DNA from: an uncultured Bacteroidales bacterium
GTDB taxonomy: Bacteria; Bacteroidota; Bacteroidia; Bacteroidales; F082
DNA length: 64,000 nt
Assembly (NCBI GenBank): GCA_905233685.1
Contig: CAJOEZ010000009.1
Coordinates: 186,001-250,000 of the forward strand
Direction of reading: 5' to 3'
The position numbers and the translations under genes were made by a program. This document shows positions 52,192 through 63,097 of the stretch, in pieces. Within the stretch, counting starts at the first letter, position 1, and every line of letters begins with the position of its first letter. The notes below the pieces were generated by a model that saw only the letters and a program-made list of their open reading frames with translations, was not told the DNA's origin and made no database searches.

Positions 52192-53426
52192 TGGACTTCT
52201 GGCGCGAAATATTCATGGCCTTGGGCCGCAACAAGTTGAGGACTTTCCTCACGGGATTCGCCATCTCGTGGGGCATCTTCATCCTCATTGTGCTGCTCGC
52301 CGCCGGCAACGGCATCATGAACGGCATCGGCGAACAGTTCAGCGACCAGTCCACGAACACCTATATGATTTATGGCGGCGAGACCTCGAAACCTTACAAA
52401 GGTCACGGCACGAACCGCTCCATCATGTTCAATGACAAGGATATACGCTTCTTGGAAACCGAGGTGAAAGAGGTGGACCAAGTGTCGCCGCGCATTTATC
52501 AAAGTGGTTTTGCCAACTTCGGCGACAAGTCGGGCAGCATCTTCGTGCAAGGCGTGAGGCCTGTTTTCAAGGACATCAATAACACCAAAATACTTGAAGG
52601 CCGTTTCATCAGCGAATTGGACGAGAAAAGCAGCGAGAAGTTCATCGTCATCGATGACAACCTGCGCAAAAAGCTCTTTGACGACGGGGTTCCGGCGCTC
52701 GGACAGTTTGTCATCGTCAGCGGCATTGCCTATAAAGTGATTGGCATTTGCGAAAGCGAAGGTCGCTCCGACGGCGGCAACGGCTATGTGCCTTTCTCCA
52801 CTTTGAAAAAAATCACGAGGCAAAGCCGATACTGGATGCTGAATTTCACCGTTAATGGCTTGGAAACCAAGGAACAAAACGAAGCCTTCACCGAATACCT
52901 GCGCACCCAATTGGGCCGCCTGCACGAGTTTGACCCCGACGACCATTCGGCCATTTGGGTGCACAGCACCCAAGAGGAATACCTTCAGACCATGAAAATC
53001 TTCCGCACGTTCGAGCTTTTCATCTGGATCATCGGTTTTGCCATGCTCATTTCGGGCATTGTTGGCGTGAGCAACATCATGCGCATCACCGTGAAGGAAC
53101 GCACCAACGAAATTGGCATCCGTAAGGCCCTCGGCGCCAAGTCGCGCTCGATTTTGGCCTCCATCGTCACCGAGTCGTTGCTCATCACTTCAATCTTCGG
53201 CTACATCGGAATGTGGTTGGGAATGGTGGTGGCGGAAGTGGCCGGCAGTTTTTTGGGAGATGCGCAGTTGGGCGGTGAAGTCTCGCTGCACATCGTCCCC
53301 AGTATCGACATCCGCATTGTGCTGATGGCCACGGCACTCCTCATCGTGTGCGGCGTTTTGGCAGGATTCTTCCCTGCCCGCAACGCTGTGAAAATCAAAC
53401 CTATAGAAGCAATGAATTACCGTTAA
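52191..53426 (+). CDS. MacB-like ABC permease 1
   Basis: 411 residues. One N-terminal membrane helix (about 20-42), a large periplasmic MacB core domain (about 45-275), then three C-terminal helices with the FtsX domain (ISGIVGVSNIMRITVKERTN, about 290). The stalk segment ERTNEIGIRKALGAK is the usual coupling region contacting the ATPase. Translationally coupled to the ATPase gene. Confidence 0.9.
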   Translation: MDFWREIFMALGRNKLRTFLTGFAISWGIFILIVLLAAGNGIMNGIGEQFSDQSTNTYMIYGGETSKPYKGHGTNRSIMFNDKDIRFLETEVKEVDQVSPRIYQSGFANFGDKSGSIFVQGVRPVFKDINNTKILEGRFISELDEKSSEKFIVIDDNLRKKLFDDGVPALGQFVIVSGIAYKVIGICESEGRSDGGNGYVPFSTLKKITRQSRYWMLNFTVNGLETKEQNEAFTEYLRTQLGRLHEFDPDDHSAIWVHSTQEEYLQTMKIFRTFELFIWIIGFAMLISGIVGVSNIMRITVKERTNEIGIRKALGAKSRSILASIVTESLLITSIFGYIGMWLGMVVAEVAGSFLGDAQLGGEVSLHIVPSIDIRIVLMATALLIVCGVLAGFFPARNAVKIKPIEAMNYR

Positions 53427-53432
53427 AACCCT

Positions 53433-54701
53433 GTGACCATGTTCGACTTCGACGGATTAAAAGAGATTTGGCAGACCATCACGCGCAACAAGACTCGCAG
53501 CTTGCTGACGGCCTTCGGCGTGTTTTGGGGCATTTTCCTGTTGGTCATCCTTTCCTCCACGGGCAACGGTTTTGAGAAAGGCCTGATGATGCAGGTGGAA
53601 GGCGTGACACCCAACACGGGGTTCTTCTTCACGGGCCAGACCAGCGAACCTTACAAAGGCTACCAAAAAGGCCGCTCATGGTCGATGCAGATGGCTGATT
53701 TGGAGGCCATTAGAGAAGCGTTTCCTTGCATCACGGCCATTTCGCCCGAGGCCAGTTTATGGTCGAGCGAGGACAAGAACGTGATTTACGGCAGTCACGG
53801 CGGCAGTTTCACGGTGAAAGGCGTGATGCCCGAATACAACGACATATATCGGTCTAAAATCATGAAGGGACGCTACATCAACCCCACTGACATCGCCGCG
53901 CATCGCAAGGTGTGCCTCGTGGGAAAGAAAGTGTATGAAACCATGTTCGAGAAGGGTGAAGACCCAATCGGCAAAATGTTGAAAGTCAATGGAATCTATT
54001 TCCAAGTGGTGGGCGTAGTCCGTTCTTTTACCGAGAATGTCAATATTAACGGCACCATTGACGAGTCGGTGATTCTGCCTTACACCACTATGCAGCAGGT
54101 GTATGCCTTGGGCGACAAAATCCATTTCCTCGCTTTTGTGGCCGACGACGACACGCCCATCTCGAGCATTGAGGAAGACATCAAACAATTCATCAAGCAG
54201 CGGCACGACATCGCGTCCACCGACGAGGAAGCCATCAATTCGTTCAATGTGTCAGAGATTTTCAAGGCCTTCAAAGGCTTGTTCTTGGGCATACACATCC
54301 TCATTTGGATTGTCGGCTTGGGCACTTTGATGTCGGGCATCATCGGCGTGAGCAACATCATGCTCGTGACGGTGAAGGAACGCACCCGCGAAATCGGCGT
54401 GCGCCGCGCCATCGGGGCCAAACCCAAGAACATCATCAGCCAAGTGTTGTCGGAGAGCCTGTTGCTCACCACTTTAGCGGGTTTGGTGGGCTTGTGTATC
54501 GGCGTGGGCGTTATGGCGATAGTGGCTGCCATCGTGGCCGCCAACCCTACCGACAACATGATGTTCCAAGACCCAAACCTCGGTTTTGGAGCAGCCGTGG
54601 CCGCCACGGTTATCGTCATCATTTCAGGCCTTCTCGCCGGCGTTTTGCCCGCTTGGAGAGCCATTCAAATCAAAGCCATCGACGCAATCAGAGAAGAATA
54701 A
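53433..54701 (+). CDS. MacB-like ABC permease 2
   Basis: 422 residues with the same layout as its neighbour: N-terminal helix, periplasmic core (about 45-280), FtsX helices (GIIGVSNIMLVTVKERTREI, then GVRRAIGAKPKNI). It is a paralogue of permease 1, so the transporter is probably a heterodimer of the two around one ATPase type. Six bases separate the genes. Confidence 0.9.
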   Translation: MTMFDFDGLKEIWQTITRNKTRSLLTAFGVFWGIFLLVILSSTGNGFEKGLMMQVEGVTPNTGFFFTGQTSEPYKGYQKGRSWSMQMADLEAIREAFPCITAISPEASLWSSEDKNVIYGSHGGSFTVKGVMPEYNDIYRSKIMKGRYINPTDIAAHRKVCLVGKKVYETMFEKGEDPIGKMLKVNGIYFQVVGVVRSFTENVNINGTIDESVILPYTTMQQVYALGDKIHFLAFVADDDTPISSIEEDIKQFIKQRHDIASTDEEAINSFNVSEIFKAFKGLFLGIHILIWIVGLGTLMSGIIGVSNIMLVTVKERTREIGVRRAIGAKPKNIISQVLSESLLLTTLAGLVGLCIGVGVMAIVAAIVAANPTDNMMFQDPNLGFGAAVAATVIVIISGLLAGVLPAWRAIQIKAIDAIREE

Positions 54702-54719
54702 CAATAAATACAAATAGCC

Positions 54720-55817
54720 ATGAAGAAATTCTTTAAAATTCTGTTTTTCATCTTGTTAGGAGTTGGAGTCATCTGGACTTTCGTGTATCTCTACAAGAAA
54801 TCGAGACCGCAAGAGGTCGTTTATGAAATCGAGACGGCCAAAATCGACACCATCCAAAAATCGACGGTGGTGACGGGACAAATCGACCCGCGCGACGAGG
54901 TGGCCATGAAGCCGCAAGTGTCGGGCATCATTTCCGAAATCCTGAAGGAACCCGGCCAGCAGGTGCAGCAGGGCGAGGTCATTGCCGTGGTGAAGGTCAT
55001 CCCCGACGTGAGCAACCTTGCCGCCGCTGAGTCGCAGGTGCGCGTGGCCAAACTAAACCTCGACAACGTGGAAAAAACCTACCAACGCCAGCAAAACCTG
55101 AAGGCTAAGGGCTTGATTTCCACCGAGGAATTCGAGAAGTCGCAACTCGAATACCAACAGGTCAAGGAAAATTACAGCAACGCCCAAGACCAACTGAACA
55201 TCATCAAGGAGGGCATCTCGAAAAGCGCGACGGGCTACAGCAACACGAAAATCAAGGCCACCATCTCGGGCATGATTTTGGACATTCCCGTGAAGGTCGG
55301 CAACTCCGTCATCAACTCCAACACCTTCAATGACGGCACCACCATCGCGACCATCGCCAACATGCAGGACATGATTTTCAAGGGCAAACTCGATGAAACC
55401 GAGGTGGGCAAAATCCACGAGGGGATGCCCATGACCCTGACCATCGGGGCCATGAACGACCGCAAGTTTGACGCGGTTTTGGAGTACATCGCGCCTAAAG
55501 GCACACAAGAAAGCGGTGCCGTCTTCTTCGAGATGAAAGCCCGCGCCATCCTGAGTGACGATGTTTTCGTCCGCGCTGGCTATTCCGCCAACGCTGAAAT
55601 CATCCTTGACAAGCAAGAGGGCGTGGTGACTGTGCCCGAGAGTTGCATCACTTACGAGGACGGCGAGGCTTACGTCTATCGCTGCACCAAGGAAGATATA
55701 CCGCAAGAATTTGAGAAACAAGCCGTTAAAGTTGGCCTTTCCGATGGCGTGAACATCGTCGTGACCGAAGGCTTGAACGTCGGCGACAAAGTCCGTGGAA
55801 TCGAAAAAACCGAATGA
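54720..55817 (+). CDS. Periplasmic adaptor (MacA/HlyD family)
   Basis: 365 residues. N-terminal membrane anchor (ILFFILLGVGVIWTFVYLY), a split lipoyl domain (DPRDEVAMKPQVSGIISEIL and IKATISGMILDIPVKVGN), a coiled-coil hairpin (about 95-165) and beta-barrel/membrane-proximal domains. It links the MacB-like pump to the TolC-like channel encoded next, whose start overlaps by 4 nt. Confidence 0.92.
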   Translation: MKKFFKILFFILLGVGVIWTFVYLYKKSRPQEVVYEIETAKIDTIQKSTVVTGQIDPRDEVAMKPQVSGIISEILKEPGQQVQQGEVIAVVKVIPDVSNLAAAESQVRVAKLNLDNVEKTYQRQQNLKAKGLISTEEFEKSQLEYQQVKENYSNAQDQLNIIKEGISKSATGYSNTKIKATISGMILDIPVKVGNSVINSNTFNDGTTIATIANMQDMIFKGKLDETEVGKIHEGMPMTLTIGAMNDRKFDAVLEYIAPKGTQESGAVFFEMKARAILSDDVFVRAGYSANAEIILDKQEGVVTVPESCITYEDGEAYVYRCTKEDIPQEFEKQAVKVGLSDGVNIVVTEGLNVGDKVRGIEKTE

Positions 55818-57136
55818 CCATGAAACGTTTTATTCTGATAATGCTATTTGTTGCGACTGTTTTCGGTGCCCAAGCCCAGAAAGTCTGGACACTTGACGAG
55901 TGCATCAACTACGCTCTCGAGCACAACCTCGACCTGCAAAAAATTCAGTTGGCCCGCCAACAGGCTGAATACCAATGGAAAATGAGCAAAAACGCTTGGC
56001 TGCCTACATTGAGCGCCAACGCGGGAGAATACTTTGGCTTCGGTCAATCGCCTTCATACACAGGCGTTTATGTATCCGACAATTCCTCATCGGCTTCGTT
56101 TGGCGCAAATGTCTCCATGCCGCTGTTTCAAGGTTTGAACCTCTACAACACCGCCAAGGCCGATGCCCTCAACCTGCAAGCCGCCGAAATGGACCAAGAA
56201 GCCGCCCGTATCAACCTCATGCTCAATGTGATGGGCTTTTACATGCAGGTGCTTTACGGCAAGGAGTCGGTGGAAATCGCCCGCCGTCAGGTGGAGCTTT
56301 CCGAGGAGCAGTTGGAAAAAACCCAGCAACTTTTTGAAAACGGTCGCGTGGCCGAGGCCGATGTTTATGAAAGCCGAGCCCAACTCGCCTCCGACAAAGC
56401 TACACTCACCCAAACCGAGACCGATTTGGCGCTGAGTCTGCTCACCTTGACGCAAGTCCTTGAAATCGAGGACCCTGAAGGCTTTGAAATCAGCGAGCCT
56501 GAGGCCTATTTCGCGAATCAAGAATTGGTTCTCGGCACGCCGCAAAGCACCATCGACATGGCCTTGCTCAACCAGCCCGCGATGGAAGCCGCCCGTCTGC
56601 GCGTGGAAAAGAGCCATTACGACCTGAAAGCCACCAAGTCGGCGTGGTATCCCTCGTTGGACTTCTTCGGCGGCTATACCAACGGGCTTTACCATTATTT
56701 CGGCGACACCTATCCCAACACGCCCGCCAGCGAGCAGCTGAAACGCAACAGCAGGGCGCAACTCGGCGTTTCGCTTAACATCCCGATTTTCAACGGAATG
56801 AAGACCAAATACCGCGTGAAGATAACCGAACTTTCTATTGACGACCGTCAGCTTGACCTCGAAAACACGGCGAAAACACTGCGCAAAGAAATCCAGCAAG
56901 CCTACGGCAATGCCAAGGCCGCCCAACATAAAAAGGAGGCCTCGGAAAACAGCTTGGAAGCCTCGCGCATCGCCTACGAATTTGCCCAAGCGGGCTATGA
57001 AATGGGCAAAAAGACCCTTTTGGAACTGAACGAGAGCAAGACACGCTACATCAAGGCCGAATCCGACCTACTGCAAGCGCGATACGAGTATTTGTATCGC
57101 TGCAAAATCATTGAGTTTTACAGAAATACGGATTAA
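55814..57136 (+). CDS. TolC-family outer-membrane efflux protein
   Basis: 440 residues. The ATG at 55814 overlaps the adaptor stop as ATGA; a second ATG at 55820 gives the cleaner signal MKRFILIMLFVATVFGAQAQ. Two outer-membrane-efflux (OEP) repeats follow (WTLDECINYALEHNLDLQ; SAWYPSLDFFGGYTNGLYHY), with long coiled-coil helices. It completes a tripartite export system for an unknown substrate (peptide, drug or lipoprotein). Confidence 0.92.
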   Translation: MTMKRFILIMLFVATVFGAQAQKVWTLDECINYALEHNLDLQKIQLARQQAEYQWKMSKNAWLPTLSANAGEYFGFGQSPSYTGVYVSDNSSSASFGANVSMPLFQGLNLYNTAKADALNLQAAEMDQEAARINLMLNVMGFYMQVLYGKESVEIARRQVELSEEQLEKTQQLFENGRVAEADVYESRAQLASDKATLTQTETDLALSLLTLTQVLEIEDPEGFEISEPEAYFANQELVLGTPQSTIDMALLNQPAMEAARLRVEKSHYDLKATKSAWYPSLDFFGGYTNGLYHYFGDTYPNTPASEQLKRNSRAQLGVSLNIPIFNGMKTKYRVKITELSIDDRQLDLENTAKTLRKEIQQAYGNAKAAQHKKEASENSLEASRIAYEFAQAGYEMGKKTLLELNESKTRYIKAESDLLQARYEYLYRCKIIEFYRNTD

Positions 57137-57182
57137 AATCGCATTTTTTTCAAAAGCCGCTTGTGGGAACGAAAAAATTCCG

Positions 57183-57190
57183 TATTTTTG
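57183..57190 (+). promoter_or_regulatory. -7 element (TATTTTTG) for tRNA-Leu
   Basis: It lies 26 nt before the mature tRNA 5' end. Confidence 0.55.
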
Positions 57191-57216
57191 CAGCCGCGTT
57201 TCACGGAAACGGCCAT

Positions 57217-57300
57217 GCCGAAGTGGCGGAATCGGTAGACGCGTCGGTCTCAAAAACCGATGAGGTAACACTCGTGCCGGTTCGATCCCGGCCTTCGGTA
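57217..57300 (+). tRNA. tRNA-Leu (CAA)
   Basis: 84 nt. The acceptor GCCGAAG pairs with CTTCGGT (one G-U); the anticodon stem TCGGT/ACCGA closes a loop CTCAAAA with anticodon CAA; the long variable arm and T-arm (GCCGG TTCGATC CCGGC) are typical of a class II tRNA. CCA is not encoded exactly. A terminator follows. Confidence 0.93.
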
Positions 57301-57304
57301 CCCC

Positions 57305-57340
57305 AAACCCCTCTTAATCAATTGATTTTGAGGGGTTTTT
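57305..57340 (+). terminator. Rho-independent terminator of tRNA-Leu
   Basis: AAACCCCTC (57305-57313) pairs with GAGGGGTTT (57330-57338), followed by T residues. Confidence 0.85.
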
Positions 57341-57362
57341 GCTTTTTGATTCAATAAAAATC

Positions 57363-57458
57363 TGTCCACTAAGAAGTTTAAAACTATTTTCATGGACACT
57401 TTTTGTATTAGAAATATGTCCACGAAAGCCTAATAATTATGTTTCATGGACACATTTT
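57363..57458. repeat. Two palindromic units with 54-bp period between tRNA-Leu and secA
   Basis: TGTCCA at 57363 and 57417, TGGACA at 57393 and 57447: each unit is a hairpin with TGTCCA/TGGACA ends, and the second lies 54 bp after the first. T-rich tails follow each. The remaining 57460-57650 holds short hairpins and no supported gene. Confidence 0.55.
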
Positions 57459-57651
57459 TCCGTTTTCATCGGAAAACGCGGTTTTCAAACATAAAAAACC
57501 GCATCCGATACGCTGTCACGCCTCCTCAAACAAATCGTCCATTGCCACCTCGTTTTGGATGTTGTTCCAATACTTACCGTCCATTTCAGTGGTTCAAGTA
57601 TGATTTTCCCGTAAATAGCCTAAAATAGGTCGTTTGTTCTGAAGCACAAAA

Positions 57652-57687
57652 AAAACCGAGCGGAATCTGGTGCTTCCGCTCGGTTTT
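57652..57687 (-). terminator. Rho-independent terminator of secA
   Basis: AAAACCGAGCGGAA and TTCCGCTCGGTTTT pair perfectly over 14 bp around an 8-nt loop; on the minus strand a T tract follows. Confidence 0.9.
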
Positions 57688-57705
57688 CATTAGGTTGAGC
57701 GACGC

Positions 57706-60969
<3,264 letters not shown>

Positions 60970-61146
60970 TTTATTCAGTTTGCAGTTTGAAGTTGATAGT
61001 TATCAGTTAATTATATGAATGAAATTTGTCTTTGCGCAAAATTCGTGCAAAGGTAGTGTTTTTCCGTGAATTGAGGGGAATTTGTGTCAAAAAGTCAGGT
61101 GATTTTCGTCTAACGGAGAAATATGAAGGGCATAAGATGGCAAACA

Positions 61147-61256
61147 TTTTGCGATTCTTGTAGTTTTTAGCAAAAAAAATTTTGCGATAGTTGCTGTTTT
61201 TGCGAGAAAAAATTTTGCGATTCTTGCAGTTTTTGGCGAAAAACATTTTGCGATAA
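61147..61256. repeat. 33-bp tandem repeat upstream of the second DUF4143 ATPase gene
   Basis: Units start at 61147, 61180 and 61213 (exactly 33 bp each) with a partial fourth at 61246. All begin TTTTGCGAT. Confidence 0.85.
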
Positions 61257-61276
61257 TGTAAAAAGTTGTATTTTTG
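61247..61276 (+). promoter_or_regulatory. Promoter of the second DUF4143 ATPase gene, -33 inside the last repeat copy
   Basis: TTTG at 61247-61250 and TATTTTTG at 61269-61276 are 18 nt apart. The ATG is at 61304. Confidence 0.6.
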
Positions 61277-61303
61277 CACGGATTTTCAAAGGATTATAAA
61301 AAT

Positions 61304-62632
61304 ATGATTTTTAAGCGGAAATTATATGAAAAGATGCTCCAATGGAAGGACAGTCGAAAGGGCAGTTCTGCATTGCTTTTGAAAGGGGCAAGACGGGTTG
61401 GCAAATCCACTTTGGTTGAGGAGTTTGCCAAAAACGAATACGAATCGTATATCCTCATTGATTTCTCCGAAACCTCAAAGGAGGTCGAAGAACTTTTTGA
61501 GAACATGATGGACTTGAACTACTTTTTCTTCCGTCTGCAAAACATCTTCCACGTCACATTGATTGAACGGAAATCTGTCATCATCTTTGACGAGGTACAA
61601 CTTCAGCCTTTGGCACGGCAGGCCATAAAACACCTTGTGAAGGACGGAAGATATGACTATATTGAAACGGGGTCGTTGCTTTCCATCAAGAAGAACGTGC
61701 AGAATATCCTCATTCCCAGCGAGGAAACCCGAATGACGCTTTATCCTTTGGATTTCGACGAATTCCGTTGGGCCACAGGCGACAATGTTTCGCCTGATTT
61801 CATGCGACAGGCTTTCGATATGAAACGTCCAATGGGTCAGGCTGTACACCGCAAATGGATGCGCGACTTGCGGCTTTACATGCTTATCGGCGGAATGCCA
61901 CAGGCGGTGGATACCTACAACAAAACCAACAACTTGCAGCAAGTGGACGAGAAAAAACGCGAAATCATTATGCTGTATGACGACGATTTCAGGAAGATTG
62001 ACGCGACAGGTACGGCATCGCAAATCTTTATGGACATCCCTACGCAGCTTTCGAGCAACGCCAACAGATACATCGTTTCGAGTGCGACGGAAAGCCGCCC
62101 GACCGAAACGACTGCCGTTGTGATTAAGGACATGGAGGATAGTATGGTGGTGACTTTGGCCTATCACGCCAACGACCCCAACGTGGGATTGGGCTTGACC
62201 AAAGACTACACCCGCTATAAAATGTTCTTGAACGACACGGGGCTGTTCATCACTCTGGCCTTTTGGGATAAGGATTATACCGAAAACACTGTCTATGACA
62301 AATTGCTGTCCGATAAACTTTCCGCCAATTTAGGTTATGTGTACGAAAATCTGGTCGCCCAAATGTTGGTGACAGCAGGAAACAGCCTGTATTACTACAC
62401 TTTCCCCGATGGCAACAACCATAATTACGAAGTGGATTTCCTACTCTCGCGAGGCAACAAAATCGTTCCCATTGAGGTAAAGTCGTCGGGTTATAAAACC
62501 CACAAATCCTTGGACGAGTTCTGCAAGAAATATCCTTCGCGCATCGGGGAGCGCATTCTGCTTTATACCAAGGACTATCAAAAAGACGAGGTTATTACTT
62601 GTTTGCCGGTGTATTTCATACCATATTTATAG
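61304..62632 (+). CDS. AAA ATPase with DUF4143 (second copy)
   Basis: 442 residues from the ATG at 61304 (MIFKRKLYEKMLQWKDSRKG), chosen because it follows the promoter. Walker A is GARRVGKST (about 27-35), Walker B SVIIFDEVQLQPLARQ (about 95). The C-terminal nuclease-like core is EVDFLLSRGNKIVPIEVKSS (about 390-410), with the E...ExK spacing of PD-(D/E)xK folds. Same family as 44963-46111 but a different subgroup. Possible roles are defence or chromosome maintenance, unproven. Followed by the small protein and the DUF4062 gene. Confidence 0.85.
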   Translation: MIFKRKLYEKMLQWKDSRKGSSALLLKGARRVGKSTLVEEFAKNEYESYILIDFSETSKEVEELFENMMDLNYFFFRLQNIFHVTLIERKSVIIFDEVQLQPLARQAIKHLVKDGRYDYIETGSLLSIKKNVQNILIPSEETRMTLYPLDFDEFRWATGDNVSPDFMRQAFDMKRPMGQAVHRKWMRDLRLYMLIGGMPQAVDTYNKTNNLQQVDEKKREIIMLYDDDFRKIDATGTASQIFMDIPTQLSSNANRYIVSSATESRPTETTAVVIKDMEDSMVVTLAYHANDPNVGLGLTKDYTRYKMFLNDTGLFITLAFWDKDYTENTVYDKLLSDKLSANLGYVYENLVAQMLVTAGNSLYYYTFPDGNNHNYEVDFLLSRGNKIVPIEVKSSGYKTHKSLDEFCKKYPSRIGERILLYTKDYQKDEVITCLPVYFIPYL

Positions 62633-62659
62633 GTCGCCGAATTAGCCATTGAATTGAAG

Positions 62660-62694
62660 TTTATGCCAAAAAGTCATAAAATTTATGCCAAAAA
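62660..62694. repeat. Direct repeat TTTATGCCAAAAA
   Basis: Identical 13-mers at 62660-62672 and 62682-62694, 22 bp apart, just after the ATPase gene. Confidence 0.5.
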
Positions 62695-62737
62695 CGGTCT
62701 CAAAAAGTTTGGAAAAGCATTTGATAGATTGACAATG

Positions 62738-62751
62738 CGACAAATTTGTCG
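62738..62751. promoter_or_regulatory. Perfect palindrome CGACAAATTTGTCG upstream of the small ORF
   Basis: A 14-bp perfect inverted repeat 30 nt before the ATG at 62782. Possible operator; no regulator identified. Confidence 0.35.
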
Positions 62752-62781
62752 TGAGAAGAAACTCTATTAAAAAGGTAATAT

Positions 62782-63015
62782 ATGACACAACAAGACTTCC
62801 TAAACATTATTGGAAACAAGATTTCAAATGAGATGCAGAAGACAATCATTAGGAACAATTTCCAGCCACAGTTGGCCGACCAATTATGCAAAGTGATTGA
62901 CAGCCACGAAGCAGCGGATTTATTTCAAAGGATGATGAACGAATGGATTGAGTATCAAAACAGGCAACAACAAATTGTACAGGCATTTATGCGTCAGTAC
63001 TACAGATTGACATGA
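62782..63015 (+). CDS. Small hypothetical protein
   Basis: 77 residues, largely helical and Gln-rich (ADLFQRMMNEWIEYQNRQQQ). I recognise no family. ATG start, A+T-rich codon use like the next gene, and an 82-bp gap to it suggest one accessory unit with the DUF4062 gene. Confidence 0.5.
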   Translation: MTQQDFLNIIGNKISNEMQKTIIRNNFQPQLADQLCKVIDSHEAADLFQRMMNEWIEYQNRQQQIVQAFMRQYYRLT

Positions 63016-63097
63016 CAAAACATAATGGAATACCAATTCATTAGGATTCTCGAATCAATCAAGAATTAAAGACAAAGCCATTGAAACAATCAATAAT

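Larger units (their letters stand above)
60970..61303. other. Gap between secA and the second DUF4143 ATPase gene
   Basis: 334 bp holding the 33-bp tandem repeat and a promoter. A minus-strand frame (61279-61007) stays open because the repeat is a multiple of 3, encoding 11-residue repeats such as NRKIFSRKNS, but it has no supporting signal. Confidence 0.6.

Noticed and set aside
57460-57650. Insertion sequence or transposase remnant
   Set aside because: Only short hairpins and a 22-codon frame are seen; there are no terminal repeats or transposase motifs.
61147-61256. CRISPR array
   Set aside because: The units are contiguous 33-mers without spacers, and no cas genes are present.
61007-61279. 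90-codon minus-strand frame with 11-residue repeats
   Set aside because: The frame is open because the tandem repeat is 33 bp; no promoter-start arrangement or known domain supports a protein.
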